A stretch of 64,000 bases of DNA from Acanthacorydalis orientalis (GCA_034766995.1 CM068323.1:23174346-23238345); one strand, 5' to 3'. Shown: positions 24,719-36,962, numbered from the stretch's first letter. The notes: generated by a model from the letters alone, not told the origin. Translations and numbers: made by a program.

Positions 24719-24802
24719 CTTTTATAAGGGACCTGAAAGGATTTTTGGAATGTAAAATTTATAAATAAATAGCATAAAAATACTTTCACAGCTATTTGTC
24801 AA
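24719..24802 (-). promoter_or_regulatory. Promoter of 24239-24661: TTGACAAATAGC-TGTGAAAGT, TATA
   Basis: The full composite TTGACAAATAGC (24791-24802) abuts TGTGAAAGT (24782-24790); TATAAAAG is at 24719-24726, spacing 56 nt. TACATTCCAAAAATCC and CTTTCAGG lie between them, a module shared with the other MVSCK genes. Confidence 0.75.
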
Positions 24803-24809
24803 TATTGCC

Positions 24810-25372
24810 GATCAAGAAATATTATATACACATGAAAGCGGTGATTGTGCGCCAATATATGTTAAGCTTGAAAGAATTTGAGCGTAGATATTCAAATTAA
24901 GTAAATAAATGTGTACGTAATATTATAATATTGACTTTTAGTCATAAATGTCGATTAGATTGGTTCAATAGAATTACTAATTCGATTTTGAAAGCTACTT
25001 GCAATTATTTCCTGATTATGTAATTTAATTTTCTGGAGAAATGGGAAAAAATTCATATAGTATCATTAATGATATAATGAAATCAATGCTCAATAGAGTG
25101 TTATTAGAAATAAAAATAATTTTTAAAAAAACATTGATAAAGAGACTGTAGATTAATTCTCAAAGATAGAAACTGAATATAACTATGATTTTATTCATTT
25201 GAAACAAATGTCTTTGATTCTTTTAAACATAACTGTTAGCTTTATTTTATATTACAATAAGTCATCAAATATATGATATATAAAATATATTTTTTTATTT
25301 TTTTTGCCCTTCAGCTTATTAAAAAATAGCATTTATTTCAAATGTAAAGAGTATGATATTATTTAAACATCA

Positions 25373-25417
<45 letters not shown>

Positions 25418-25446
25418 TATATATATATATGTTTATATATATACGA

Positions 25447-25496
<50 letters not shown>

Positions 25497-25600
25497 ATCT
25501 ATTGTATACATCAACTATGGCATATGTTATAGACCGCTGTGAAATTAGCTAAAGAAGTATATTATCAAAACAAGTATTTTTATTTCTTTCAACTGTATCA
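24810..25600. other. Intergenic with compound TA array
   Basis: A compound TA array with TTTATA and CGAGTA interruptions fills about 25378-25494. No intact gene; the decayed promoter of the next locus begins near 25536. Confidence 0.55.
25378..25494. repeat. Compound (TA)n array
   Basis: About 117 bp of TA repeats with three short interruptions, ending about 170 bp upstream of the decayed RR-2 locus. Confidence 0.9.
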
Positions 25601-25610
25601 TAAAAACACG
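25536..25610 (+). promoter_or_regulatory. Decayed promoter of 25662-26120
   Basis: GCTGTGAAATTA (about 25536-25548) sits where intact relatives have GCTGTGAAAGTA, and CATAAAAACACG (25600-25610) where they have TATAAAAG. Both landmarks are damaged while the spacing (about 50 nt) is kept. Confidence 0.5.
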
Positions 25611-25661
25611 AACTGGTAATAAAAACTATAGTTTACTTCTTACTATTAAACTAATAACAAT

Positions 25662-26120
25662 ATGGTCTTCTACGAATTATTATTTTTGATAACAGTTATG
25701 ACTTTAGTTAGTGCTCAAGGAGGATATCATCAATATGAACATCATGCACCAGTTCATTACCAGTTTGCTTATTATGTTCACGATTCTCATACACATGATG
25801 TCAAAGATCAGCATAAAGCTCGTCAAGGAAATCACGTACAAGGACATTACAGTTTAGTTGAATCGAATGCAACAAGACGTATTGTTCATTATGCTGCGTA
25901 TAAACACAACGGTTTCCAAGCTAGAGTAGAACGGACTGGACATGCAGTAGATCCTAAAATTCATCCTCAAAACAGTATCATCAAACTCATGTTCATTATG
26001 CAGCTTCAGCTTATCGTTACACTGATAGTACAAATGGCGGTGGTGCCTCTCGTGTTAGTTTCAATTATCAAGGAATTTTTTGACATCCTTAGACAATATC
26101 ATACCAATAAAATTGTGTAG
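25662..26120 (+). pseudogene. Degenerate RR-2 cuticular gene with C-terminal frameshift
   Basis: Signal peptide about 1-18 (LVSA then Q) and an RR-2 domain about 33-92 of the MVSCK group. Core residues are lost: EPDG is ESNA (67-70) and HYTAD is HYAAY (76-80). After HPQ (101-103) the frame leaves the family. The other frame from about 25976 reads YHQTHVHYAA, then GGGASRVSFNY, and ends at TGA 26081-26083, matching the [13 protein letters not shown] and HISFNN tail of 27203-27652. One A lost from the A-run at about 25970 explains this. An AATAAA at 26106-26111 lies inside the shifted frame but just after the original stop. The promoter is also damaged. Probably a young pseudogene; a sequencing error in the A-run would explain only the frameshift. 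Confidence 0.7.
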
Positions 26121-26129
26121 CGTTTGGGG

Positions 26130-27110
26130 AAGTGATTTATTTTTGAAAATATAAAATATTTTTTAAACAAAGTGTTAAAATCTTAACGAAATGCTTACTA
26201 TTTTCCTAATAAAATTCTCCTGAATATTTATTTCATGTTTTTACCTTTAGGTTTATTTTCTGCAATTAAAATTCGTTTTTTTTATGTTTTATTAATGATT
26301 ATATATATTTTTACATGCATTAGTTATAAAATATTTCGTGTGTACACTTCTTACAGATTTTAAACAAATAAAAATTAAGCATGAATTAAGGTGCGTAGAA
26401 ATTATCCATGTAACTTCTATATATATATATTTACATTTCTGTAACCAAAAATGTATATCTGATGAGCCATTGATTTACTGCCTTTTTCACAATTGTCTTG
26501 ATTGATTTATTTGTAATTTAGGGCATGTCCTAGGTAACTCTATATATTTCTATTTCATATGCTTTGAAATTGAGAATGAATTTTTGAAAAGAGTATTAAA
26601 AAAAATGAGAAAGAATTTAGCAGATAATAATAAAATGTAGCAATTAAGAATTATTTTAAAGTCGAATTTTTTTAACAAATCTCTAAGAACCTTGGTAATG
26701 AAATGGAAAATACATTGTTTTTGAAAGAAAATTTATTCGAAGTTGTCAGTTGCCTCGTGGCGATTGTATTAAAACATTTTAAAAAAGTTATTTGCATTTA
26801 TTTATTATGAATTAAGAGAGGATTAATTTTTAAAACCTAATATTAAAAAAAAACATTTTTTTACGTATATCAAACATAGATTGTAAAGGAAGTTAGTGTT
26901 TTTTTATATGTATTTTAATTATAACCAATTATTTTTTTAAAGAATGTTTTAAAAATCAACATTGCTCTAGATTTATATTTAATCTGAAAACTAAATTAAT
27001 ATGTATAATTAAATGTAATATATAATATATACATATACATATATTTATATATATGTATATATATATATATATAAATTAATTTATAAATTAATAAAAAAAT
27101 GGTATTTTAA
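26130..27110. other. Intergenic
   Basis: AT-rich with a TA-rich stretch at about 27001-27075. No gene recognised. Confidence 0.55.
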
Positions 27111-27202
27111 TAAATGATTTTTATTAAGAAACAGAAAAATAAGTACAAAAATATCTAGTATAACAAATTTAAGAGCCTAATTTAACATAACAATTTTATG
27201 AT

Positions 27203-27652
27203 TTAATAATGGTGTCCATGTCCTTGTACGTGATGGTTGTTGAAACTAATATGAGAAGTAGCAGCATGGTGTGAGGAACCACCACCTTGCGATCCTTGAG
27301 CACCGTAGTGGACAGGAGCTTGATGATGATGGTGGTGTTGCACTTGTGGATGAACAGCGTGTCCAGTACGTTCTACTTTAGCTTGGAAACCGCTATGTTT
27401 GTCAGCAGTGTAGTGAACAATACGTCTGGTACCGTCAGGTTCAACCAATGTGTAATATCCTTGCACTTTGTCTCCTTCACGGGTTTCATGTTGCTCCTTG
27501 ATATCGTGTGTATGAGGATCATGCACAGAATAAGCGAACTGATAATGTGCTGGTGCGTGATGATCGTGGTGTCCGTAATGATGTTGTCCACCTTGTTGAG
27601 CACTGGCTAAAGCCACAACGGCAATCAAAACGATTACTTTGCAAGAAACCAT
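27203..27652 (-). CDS. His-rich RR-2 cuticular protein, 149 aa (MVSCK group)
   Basis: Signal peptide 1-18 (ALASA then QQ), RR-2 domain about 37-95 with [25 protein letters not shown], His5 at 106-110, QGSQGGGSS spacer at 119-127, and ATSHISF at 131-137. The mature protein differs from that of 33600-34049 at one residue only (V142 here, A there). The changes cluster in the signal peptide (residues 7-12). AATAAA at 27120-27125 (minus strand). Tyr67 and Thr68 of GYYTL replace the GHYSL of most neighbours. Confidence 0.95.
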   Translation of the reverse strand: MVSCKVIVLIAVVALASAQQGGQHHYGHHDHHAPAHYQFAYSVHDPHTHDIKEQHETREGDKVQGYYTLVEPDGTRRIVHYTADKHSGFQAKVERTGHAVHPQVQHHHHHQAPVHYGAQGSQGGGSSHHAATSHISFNNHHVQGHGHHY

Positions 27653-27709
27653 GTTGTTGATTGTAGAAAGATCACAACTGAACTATAATTTTCTTATCAC
27701 AGCTCTGCG

Positions 27710-27780
27710 CTTTTATAATAAAAATGAAAGGATTTGAAATGCAAATTTTACTATATAAGAACTATGTATACACTTTCACA
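27710..27780 (-). promoter_or_regulatory. Promoter of 27203-27652: TGTGAAAGT, TATA
   Basis: TGTGAAAGT (27772-27780), then AATTTGCATTTCAAATCC and CTTTCATT, then TTATAAAAG (TATAAAAG at 27710-27717). Spacing is 55 nt. Confidence 0.75.
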
Positions 27781-27789
27781 ACTCTTTTC

Positions 27790-27798
27790 TGATTATAT

Positions 27799-27847
<49 letters not shown>

Positions 27848-29862
27848 TAATAATACTACTTTTCATTTGAATGTATATTAACTTACGCATAATAAAAATT
27901 ACTGAATAATTGATAAACAATTATTGTATTCAATATTAATTACTTAATATTGAAAGTATGACAAATTGTATGTATACATTCATATACAATTTATGTCAAT
28001 AACTATTGACTATTTCGTTGTAAGCTTTTACTAGCATGTATATATATATATATTTATATATATATATATATATATATATCAATTCTAAAAAGAATGAAAA
28101 TAATATATTTTTGGATAACAGTTCTAATTGAATTCCATTCTTTCCTTTTATCATAGCTAAGTTTTGTACTTGTAAGTTGCTACAGTAAATATTAAATCAA
28201 GTAAAGAAAGTACTGTGTAAATAAATTGAGTAGATAATTAATGTATCGTATGTTCCAATTGACTGTATAGAATTTCTAAGATTCTTCTTGAAAATGAGAG
28301 AAACATGAGCTTTAATCTTTTAGTACTTGTAAATATTTTAAATAAAAATGAGTCTTCTTTAAACAAAATAATCTTCATATAAAATAATATATTCTCTCAA
28401 ATAGATAATACATTTTATAATTTATCTGTTGGAATTTCATTGGATAATTATTAATTTCAATATCACTAATTTCTAAACTAAAATGTATTTATTAGTCGTA
28501 ATCGTTAATACGTTTTAACTTGATAGAAAAATAATAAATATTGTTTTAGAATATTTTTTAATAGAATTTATACTTTATTTACTATGAAAATTTTTTATTT
28601 TACTGCCGAGTTGATAATAAAGCTTATACGAATTTAGCATTAATAAAATATTTTATTACCACTTGATTAAATTTTATAGTTCTTTAATCTAGTAATTTTA
28701 TTAAAAAATATTGCTTGCAAATTAATTATCTAAGACCTTAAAAGATCAATCAGTGATTTTCTTCTTACATAAACAATTTTCTATCTAAAATTCTTATAAA
28801 TAGAATTAACGAACTAATATTTTTAAATGAGGATACTAAGTAATTAGACAATACATTTTTATTGAAGAAAATATTGACAGAAGAATATTCATTGTATTTA
28901 ATAATCTAAACATACAAAATATAAATAGATTTTTAATTTATTAAATCTTTGGAATGTTCTTGTAAAAAATGAAAATGAAACAGGTTAAAACGTTTAATAA
29001 TTAAATATACTTAAAATATTTTTCAACAAGAACAGACGATCCTGAAGATATTAAAATTTTTATCTGAAAAAAGTATAATTTTTCTAAATGAACAAATACT
29101 AATTAAAAAGATTGGACAAGAAATTCTATATAAATTATTAATATTATTAACTGTACTGGAGCTCTTCGTCCTTTTTGAATCATTTGAGTTTATGTTCTCT
29201 ACTATTAGTTTCTGCACGTTTACTCTTTTCATGTAGATTTTAGATAACTGTAGAAAGGTTTTAGTAACTGAGTTATCTAAAATATATCTGAATATATCAC
29301 ACGGGCTGAAACTAATATTGACAAATAGAATTTTAAGCAATTAGAAAGGACTACGACTATTTAGGTTACATGTTAATAGGATTACAGATATAAACACAAA
29401 CGCTTAATATTTTATAAAACCTTTATGAGTTTCTACTATATCAATAATAAAAGAATTATGTTTTATATGTTTAAGTATGTGGAGAACTTGAACAAACAAA
29501 TTCAATCATTGGAACACTATTTTTACAAAATAATGATTATCGTCTATTTAGTAACAAAAAAACATACATTTAAATAATTAATTGAATACTGTTAATAAAA
29601 GGAATAATATTACTTTATAAGAATTAATTTATTTGTGCACTTAGTCACAGTGCATAATTATTTTCCATAAGACTGAACTAAAAATATATAAATATTAAAA
29701 AATCTGTTAAATGTATGTTTATTTGGAATTATAATTATTAGAAATTTTTATTAACGAATAATATACATTTTTTTTCTCATAAAATGAAATATTTTATCCA
29801 AACGTTAAATATACGATTGAATGGCATTTCTTAAATATCAAACAATACATACATACATGTAC

Positions 29863-29916
<54 letters not shown>

Positions 29917-30070
29917 TTAGAGTTCCGATTATTTTCATGTTCTAAATAATTTATGATATTCGACATACAAGGTTATATTTTATTTATAATCCAGAATTGA
30001 TTTTGAAAAAAATATGAGGTAAAAATAAAATCAAAAGGATAATAACGAGTTAGAACAAAAATGATTTTTG
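27790..30070. other. Intergenic with TA arrays and a foldback repeat
   Basis: TA arrays at 27802-27846, 28037-28080 and 29862-29918. A foldback repeat is at 29234-29286. The 105-codon frame at 29023-29340 overlaps that repeat and shows no family features. Confidence 0.55.
29234..29286. repeat. Foldback (hairpin) repeat, copy 2
   Basis: TAGATTTTAGATAACT (29234-29249) pairs with AGTTATCTAAAATATA (29271-29286) at 15 of 16 positions around a 21-nt loop. Flank CTACTATTAGTTTCTGCAC also occurs, diverged, beside copy 3 at 32764. Confidence 0.6.
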
Positions 30071-30169
30071 AGTAAATTTATTTTATTGAAAAACAAGAAA
30101 ATTATACAAAAAAATAACATCCATGACGAAATGAGAGGAAATATGAAAGAAATAACAAATAATAATCAT

Positions 30170-30598
30170 TTAATAATGACGTCCTTGTCCTCCATGGTTA
30201 TTAAAACTGATATGAGAAGTAGCGCCATGGTGTGATGGAGCAGAGTGATGATAAGATGGAGCAACGTGATGAACAGGAGCTTGACGATGATGTACTTGAG
30301 GATGGACAGCGTGTCCTTTATGTTCTACTCTAGCTTGGAAACCATTATGCTTATCGGCAGTGTAGTGGACGATACGTGTAGTTCCATCAGGTTGGAGTAA
30401 ACTGTAATGTCCTTGTACGTGATCTCCCTGGCGACTTTCATGTTGTTCCTTGACATCATGTGTATGAGGATCGTGGACAGAATAAGCGAATTGATAATGA
30501 GCTGGTACGTGATGATCGTAGTGTCCATGATGACCTCCTTGTTGAGCATTAGCTAAAACCACAACGGCAGCTAAAATGATCAATTTACAAGAAACCAT
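30170..30598 (-). CDS. His-rich RR-2 cuticular protein, 142 aa (MVSCK group)
   Basis: Signal peptide 1-18 (LANA then QQ), RR-2 domain about 35-93 with [26 protein letters not shown], and a [14 protein letters not shown] tail. QPDG replaces the usual EPDG, as in 31448-31882 and 36459-36899. HHRQAPVHH breaks the His run kept in the sisters. It is divergent (head to head) with 31448-31882, 849 bp between start codons. The two share 5' UTR, promoter and nearly all coding sequence, so one is an inverted duplicate of the other. AATAAA at 30082-30087 (minus strand). Confidence 0.95.
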   Translation of the reverse strand: MVSCKLIILAAVVVLANAQQGGHHGHYDHHVPAHYQFAYSVHDPHTHDVKEQHESRQGDHVQGHYSLLQPDGTTRIVHYTADKHNGFQARVEHKGHAVHPQVHHRQAPVHHVAPSYHHSAPSHHGATSHISFNNHGGQGRHY

Positions 30599-30655
30599 AT
30601 TGTTGCTTGTTCAATAACTACAGGTGAACTATGTGTACATAAGCACAGACTTGTG

Positions 30656-30717
30656 CTTTTATAATAAACGGGAATGAAATGCAAATTTCATAATTAAAAA
30701 GTATTTTTACTTTCACA
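30656..30717 (-). promoter_or_regulatory. Promoter of 30170-30598: TGTGAAAGT, TATA
   Basis: AAGTGTGAAAGT with TGTGAAAGT at 30709-30717; TTATAAAAG with TATAAAAG at 30656-30663; spacing 46 nt. TTTGCATTTCATTCCC lies between. Confidence 0.75.
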
Positions 30718-30719
30718 CT

Positions 30720-30931
30720 TATTTTGTATCAATTTTATGATAAATAACCTAATATTATAATACTTAATGTAATAATATGTAAATATAATACTATTAGATA
30801 TTTATATAAGTATGTGCATAAATTTGCGTATGCTGTACAAATATTGTAAATAAAATTGACATATTTAGATTATATTGTATACTTTCTATTGGTGGTAGAA
30901 TTGTTTAATAATTAAGATTTATTTAATATCT

Positions 30932-30995
<64 letters not shown>

Positions 30996-31252
30996 TATAC
31001 GATAAGCAAATTAAACATAACTATTTTTCAATACATTTTAATTCTAAATCTAAAATGCTTACTATATTTTTAATTACGACTTGTAGTACTATGGTTGATT
31101 TAATATCTATTTGAAATTTGTAGTGAATATTGTAATAATAGGTATATAAATACAAATACAATTATTTACCTAAAATTTAAATATTAAATCAACATATTTA
31201 CAATTATATGCAACCAGAAATATGTTTTCATAATAAATGAAAATTAAAATAG

Positions 31253-31290
<38 letters not shown>

Positions 31291-31320
31291 TGTTATCAAC
31301 ATTAAGTATGAAATGAGGAC
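30720..31320. other. Divergent intergenic region
   Basis: Shared upstream space of two head-to-head paralogues. TA arrays at 30932-30993 and 31255-31287 sit on either side of an AT-rich middle with no recognised gene. Confidence 0.6.
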
Positions 31321-31328
31321 GAAATAAG

Positions 31329-31390
31329 TGTGAAAGTAAAAATACTTTTCTATTATTTAATTTACATTCCAAACCCTTTCATTATAAAAG
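31329..31390 (+). promoter_or_regulatory. Promoter of 31448-31882: TGTGAAAGT, TATA
   Basis: TGTGAAAGT (31329-31337), TTTACATTCCAAACCC and CTTTCATT, TATAAAAG (31383-31390). Spacing is 46 nt, equal to its divergent partner. Confidence 0.75.
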
Positions 31391-31447
31391 TGCCAAGTTG
31401 TGATTAGAAACACATAGTTCACCTGTAGTTATTGAACAAGCAACAAT

Positions 31448-31882
31448 ATGGTTTCTTGCAAACTTATTATTTTGGCTACCGTTGTGGCTTTAGCCAGTGC
31501 GCAACAGGGAGTTCATCACGGACACCACGATCATCACGCACCAGCTCATTATCAGTTTGCTTATTCTGTCCATGACCCTCATACACATGATGTCAAGGAA
31601 CAACATGAAACTCGCCAAGGAGATCACGTGCAAGGACATTACAGTTTGCTCCAACCTGATGGAACTACACGTATCGTCCATTACACTGCCGATAAGCATA
31701 ATGGTTTCCAAGCTAGAGTAGAACATAAAGGACACGCTGTCCATCCTCAAGTACATCATCATCATCATCAAGCTCCTGTTCATCACGTTGCTCCATCTTA
31801 TCATCACTCTGCTCCATCACACCATGGTGCTACTTCTCATATCAGTTTTAATAGCCATGGAGGACAAGGTCATCATTATTAA
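31448..31882 (+). CDS. His-rich RR-2 cuticular protein, 144 aa (MVSCK group)
   Basis: Signal peptide 1-18 (ALASA then QQ), RR-2 domain about 35-93, His5 at 103-107, [18 protein letters not shown] at about 117-134, and a GGQGHHY end. [17 protein letters not shown] is shared with its divergent partner on the left and with 36459-36899. AATAAA at 31961-31966, 79 nt after the stop. It is the only intact plus-strand gene of the MVSCK group. Confidence 0.95.
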   Translation: MVSCKLIILATVVALASAQQGVHHGHHDHHAPAHYQFAYSVHDPHTHDVKEQHETRQGDHVQGHYSLLQPDGTTRIVHYTADKHNGFQARVEHKGHAVHPQVHHHHHQAPVHHVAPSYHHSAPSHHGATSHISFNSHGGQGHHY

Positions 31883-31969
31883 ACGATTAAAATTTGTTAT
31901 TCTAGCTTATATTTAATTTAGTTATGTTGATTACGCTTCTTGTACATTTTATTGTTTTATAATAAAGAA

Positions 31970-33324
31970 ATTGTATCAAAAATATTTTTTTACTATTTCT
32001 TGAAAATGTCTGTAATGATGAATACATTAAAAAAAAAACGATCCTATTTTTAAAAAGAACTATTAAAAAATCTGCAAACTTCGTATCCATGTATTTTATT
32101 CTATTGGCGAACAAATGATAAATAAGAGTTATGTGTGAAAAAATAATATAAATTAATATTTAAAATGGTAAAAATAGAAAAAAACACTTTATTAATGTTT
32201 TATAAGAATTATAAGTTTCTTTGTACAAAGTTCTTTAAATTCTGTTATATTCAGGTCAGTATTAAATGAATTGACAATTAAGTGTTTATAATTAAATAAA
32301 AAATATTATTTTTCTAGATTTATTCAGTTAGTAAACAGTTAGGTAAGAAAATCGTTTTCAAAACGTGACTAATTTAATTGAACAGTGAAATACACTTATT
32401 TGTTTTTAAATGGCATTCTATTAACTAGAAATATGTAAGAACTTGTTAAGTAAATATAATGAGTAAATTTGTAATAGAGAAAAAATCTTTAATTTAGTGA
32501 CAAATTTGAAAAAACAAATTAGAAAACATGATCCAGAATCAGTTTCATAATTGTGCGACTGGATAAAGTAGATTATAAATCTAATTATTTGAGTACCTAT
32601 TTTTCTATCTATCTATCCATCTCTCTATCTATCTATCTATCTATCTATCTATATATATATATTTATTTGTATGTCTCTATCCCGTTGATGTATTATCTTT
32701 CTAGTTACCATCCATTTAGATTACTTTAGATAATTTCTGCTCTCCACTATTAGTTTCTTCATATTTTAGATAATTTGAACTATCTTAAAATGGCACGTGT
32801 GCAGAAAGGATAATTGTAAATAGAAACATAAATGTGTCAAAGGACGAATACTACAAGAAACATACATTTATTAAAGCTGAATATTTATCAACAATAATTT
32901 AGTTTATAAAATGAAATGGTTGTAAATTCAACTTATTTATTAACTGATAACTAATAACTATTACACTGATAAATCATTGCAAGTAAACAACGATTTACCT
33001 TCCTTTAACTTAATGTGACCTAAACTGATTTATCAGCACTAATATGATCTTTACTTGATATATAACCATACAGTACTCGTATATGAAGTTTTTCACCAAC
33101 TACTATTAAAAAGTACATTAACCTCAATGGGTACAATACATATACGTTATTAAATTAATCTACATGTCTTACATTAGCCAAATATTATTAATAAATATAC
33201 ACAATAACCGTCAGTTGTATAAATTTACCATGAAATGTGATTTAATAACTGAATATTTCTTAAATTCCCCGATATGAGTGGTCATTGTATAAAATTAAAT
33301 ATAACAAACACACACATACATTTA

Positions 33325-33382
<58 letters not shown>

Positions 33383-33510
33383 TACATTAAAAATTATTAA
33401 GACTATGACTGGAAAAAAAATTACGCTTTGTTTATATATAAAGTGTACATAATATCAATGTACTGTACATATTTAGTATTGTGAAAAAAAGAAAATAAGT
33501 TTGTAGTGAA
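31970..33510. other. Intergenic
   Basis: CTAT-plus-TA array at about 32606-32660, foldback repeat copy 3 at 32764-32790, TA array at 33329-33380. No gene recognised. Confidence 0.55.
32764..32790. repeat. Foldback (hairpin) repeat, copy 3
   Basis: TTTTAGATAATTT followed by AACTATCTTAAAA: a short imperfect inverted repeat with the same TTTTAGATAA(C)T core as copies at 13242 and 29234. CACTATTAGTTTCTTC upstream matches the flank of copy 2. Confidence 0.45.
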
Positions 33511-33599
33511 ATGATTTTTATTGAATAACAAAAATAATGTAAATATGATTTAAAGACATAACGAAATTGAAGATAAAGATACAATAACAATTAATTCAT

Positions 33600-34049
33600 T
33601 CAATAATGGTGTCCATGTCCTTGTGCGTGATGGTTGTTGAAACTAATATGAGAAGTAGCAGCATGGTGTGAGGAACCACCACCTTGCGATCCTTGAGCAC
33701 CATAGTGGACAGGAGCTTGATGATGATGGTGGTGTTGCACTTGTGGATGTACAGCGTGTCCAGTACGTTCTACTTTAGCTTGGAAACCGCTATGTTTATC
33801 AGCAGTGTAGTGAACAATACGTCTGGTACCGTCAGGTTCAACCAATGTGTAATATCCTTGCACTTTGTCTCCTTCACGGGTTTCATGTTGCTCCTTGATA
33901 TCGTGTGTATGAGGATCATGCACAGAATAAGCGAACTGATAATGTGCTGGTGCGTGATGATCGTGGTGTCCGTAATGGTGTTGTCCGCCTTGTTGAGCAC
34001 TGGCTAAAGCCACAATGGTCGCCAAAACGAGTACTTTGCAGGATACCAT
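33600..34049 (-). CDS. His-rich RR-2 cuticular protein, 149 aa (MVSCK group)
   Basis: The start chosen is ATG 34049 (MVSCKV). Ten further in-frame codons upstream begin with TTG and fall in the 5' UTR. Signal peptide 1-18, RR-2 domain about 37-95 ([29 protein letters not shown]), His5 at 106-110, QGGGSS spacer, ATSHISF at 131-137. It is a near-perfect duplicate of 27203-27652 about 6.4 kb away in the same orientation. Almost all differences are silent or in the signal peptide. AATAAA at 33517-33522 (minus strand). Confidence 0.95.
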   Translation of the reverse strand: MVSCKVLVLATIVALASAQQGGQHHYGHHDHHAPAHYQFAYSVHDPHTHDIKEQHETREGDKVQGYYTLVEPDGTRRIVHYTADKHSGFQAKVERTGHAVHPQVQHHHHHQAPVHYGAQGSQGGGSSHHAATSHISFNNHHAQGHGHHY

Positions 34050-34106
34050 GTTGTTGGTTATATGATAATCAGAAATCAACTATATATTTCATATTTCAGT
34101 TCTCTG

Positions 34107-34174
34107 CTTTTATAATAAACACGAGAGGGTTTGGAATGTAAATTCTATAATTAAAAAGTATAATTACTTTCACA
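34107..34174 (-). promoter_or_regulatory. Promoter of 33600-34049: TGTGAAAGT, TATA
   Basis: TGTGAAAGT (34166-34174), AATTTACATTCCAAACCC, TTATAAAAG (TATAAAAG at 34107-34114). Spacing is 52 nt. Unlike the coding region, the promoter is closer to that of 31448-31882 than to 27203-27652 in its middle module. Confidence 0.75.
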
Positions 34175-34179
34175 ACTTT

Positions 34180-34266
34180 TTCATACTCTTTCACATGAAT
34201 TACGTATTACTTAATATATAATACACATATGTATATAATATAAACATAACTACATATATACATTAC

Positions 34267-34324
<58 letters not shown>

Positions 34325-35443
34325 CATATTTGAGGTTAGACAGTCTAATAAATGTAACAAAAAAATAATAAGAGTCAATGAGACCATTTCTAATAATTGG
34401 ATTATTTAAAAATTTCGTTAAATAACTCATAAGACTTTGTGCAATTTTTAATAAAATTACTCTATTATTTTTCTTTTCATATTTGTAATACAATTAAAAT
34501 GTAAGCTTCCTTTTAGATTCAAAATTTATTAAAATTCTTAGAGATATTTGAAGTAATTTCATTTATGTTAAGTTAATGTAATTAGTTGTTATTCAGTTTG
34601 TGAAATGAATGAAAATAGGAATAAACGATTTTTTTTAAAAGATAATCTATGATTAAATCTTTGATTCATAAATGGAAAATATGTAATCACGTTCGTATTT
34701 TAATTCAATATTTTTTCAATTCTGTTATTGAATTGTTTACTTACATGCCTTTTTTAAATACGTTTGTATATAAAAATAAAATCTTTATACGAAATCAAGA
34801 CATTTTTAAGTATCTGTTATATAGATTCCTTTCTAATAATTTCTTAAAAAAAGATTATGTACATGTAAATTAGACAATTATTTTAAAGATGAGGTACAAT
34901 ATGAGATTGCTGAATTGGAGAGAGTTAGGAGAATGAAATGTTGCTTCTTATTATTTTTTCTACAAATATTTGTCAACGAGAATGAATCTTGAAGTATGCA
35001 GCTACTAAATTAAGAGTTTTTTATCTGTTCCAGTATTTGATTTTTTATAAATGTACTTAAAAGGGTAAAAATATAAAAATCAATAAAAAAGAATCATTTT
35101 CCAGTGATAATAATGAAACATTAATTTCCAACTAGTTAAATTTTTCAACTTAACTTCAAATGATCATTATATTTTCTGATAACTAAATGGTACACTCCAG
35201 TTTTGATACTGACGCTAAGTTCTTTTTCGTAAATAAATTATGTTTTCATCCCAGCAAACCCAAGAAAACAATTTCTTTATCAAAAATATGTTTGATTAGG
35301 AAAATCTATGATCAAATAGATCTGTTTGTGTAGTTTGTGGAGTGAAAAAATAATTCATAACTGAAAATAAATGGTACTTAATCTTGGAATATATGACTTT
35401 CAAACTTAATAACTTCTATTATTTAAATAACTAACTCTTTATC

Positions 35444-35493
<50 letters not shown>

Positions 35494-36380
35494 TGTGTAT
35501 GTGTGTGTACCTTTAATGACATGTGTTAAAAGAACGCAGACCTTTACTTTTAAAACCAATTTGAGTCATTATTCTTGATTAGATATAAAATTCTAGTAGA
35601 CATTGTGTAATGTGAAATGTGTTTTGTGATTTTTATGATATAAGAATGCAAATGGTTTAAAAATATTTTTGTAATTGGTTTTAAAAATGTGATATATACA
35701 TATATATATATATTAAAAAAAATTAAATAATTAATTAAAAAATTAAGGTCTATCCTTTATTGGTTCAATGTATTTAAATTAGAGAGACGAAAAAAATAAT
35801 ACAAGGATAAAATTTAAATTTGAAAAATTTAATTAATCTTCATAGATTTATAATTTCAAGTAAAATTAAGATTATATTTTAACAAATTAAAAAATATATT
35901 TTTGATTAATCGCAATAAAAAATTATTTAAATTTAAATAAAAAATATTAACTTCATTTGTATTTGATTAATATATTTTAAGAAATCAACATAATACAAAG
36001 AATGTTAAATAAACACTGACTGAAGTTAATAAAAATACTTATAGTGAAAGAGAACAAGAAATCTTATTAGGTTTTCATTAAATATTCATTGTGGTTAATA
36101 AATATCAAATAGATTTTAAATACTAAACTGCGGGTCTCTTCAATTTATAAAAATTAATTAAAACATTAATAACTAAATATTTTTATAAAAATATGTACGG
36201 AAAGAATGTTTTGATAAAATAAACATTTCTCGTGAACAATAAGTAAATAATACAATCTATTTAAATGTGTACACTTAGTAAAGATATAATTTAAAATATA
36301 TCATTGAAAAAAACGTTTATTAACTTAAAATTGTGATTATGATAATAAAGGACTGATAAAAAATAGAAAATAAGTAAATA
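34180..36380. other. Intergenic
   Basis: TA arrays at about 34261-34321 and 35446-35510. A minus-strand copy of a dispersed repeat is at about 35305-35360. Frames at 34263-34493 and 34649-34873 are AT-driven and not called. Confidence 0.55.
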
Positions 36381-36458
36381 GAAAATATTTTATTGAAAAC
36401 AAGAGATAAACAACTTTTTTAAAACATATAACGATATTTATTTAATTATGGTAACTAA

Positions 36459-36899
36459 TTAATAGTGGTGTCCATGTCCCCCTTGATTTGAGAAACTGAT
36501 ATGAGAAGTAGCAGCACCATGGTGTGAAGGAGCAGAGTGATGATAAGATGGAGCAGCATGATGTACAGGAGCTTGATGATGATGATGGTGTTGTACTTGA
36601 GGATGAACAGCGTGTCCTTTATGTTCTACTCTAGCCTGGAAACCATTGTGTTTATCGGCAGTGTAGTGGACAATACGTGTAGTTCCATCAGGTTGGAGCA
36701 AACTGTAATATCCTTGCACGTGGTCTCCTTGACGAGTTTCATGTTGTTCTTTCACATCGTGTGTATGAGGATCGTGGACAGAATAAGCGAACTGGTAATG
36801 AGCTGGTGCATGATGATCGTGGTGTCCGTGATGACCACCTTGTTGAGCACTGACTAAAGCTACAAGAGTAGCTAATACGAACAATTTACAAGAAACCAT
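36459..36899 (-). CDS. His-rich RR-2 cuticular protein, 146 aa (MVSCK group)
   Basis: Signal peptide 1-18 (ALVSA then QQ), RR-2 domain about 35-93 with [25 protein letters not shown], His5 after [24 protein letters not shown], and an [10 protein letters not shown] end. It is the rightmost member of the MVSCK block. An extra Ala in GAATSH separates it from 31448-31882. AATAAA at 36389-36394 (minus strand). Confidence 0.95.
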   Translation of the reverse strand: MVSCKLFVLATLVALVSAQQGGHHGHHDHHAPAHYQFAYSVHDPHTHDVKEQHETRQGDHVQGYYSLLQPDGTTRIVHYTADKHNGFQARVEHKGHAVHPQVQHHHHHQAPVHHAAPSYHHSAPSHHGAATSHISFSNQGGHGHHY

Positions 36900-36962
36900 T
36901 TTGATACTGAGTTAATGAATTGATGATCAGAACTGAACTATGATTTTATGATAACAACCCCA

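Noticed and set aside
29023..29340. 105-codon minus-strand frame
   Set aside because: Overlaps the foldback repeat; composition is AT-driven and matches no family known to me.
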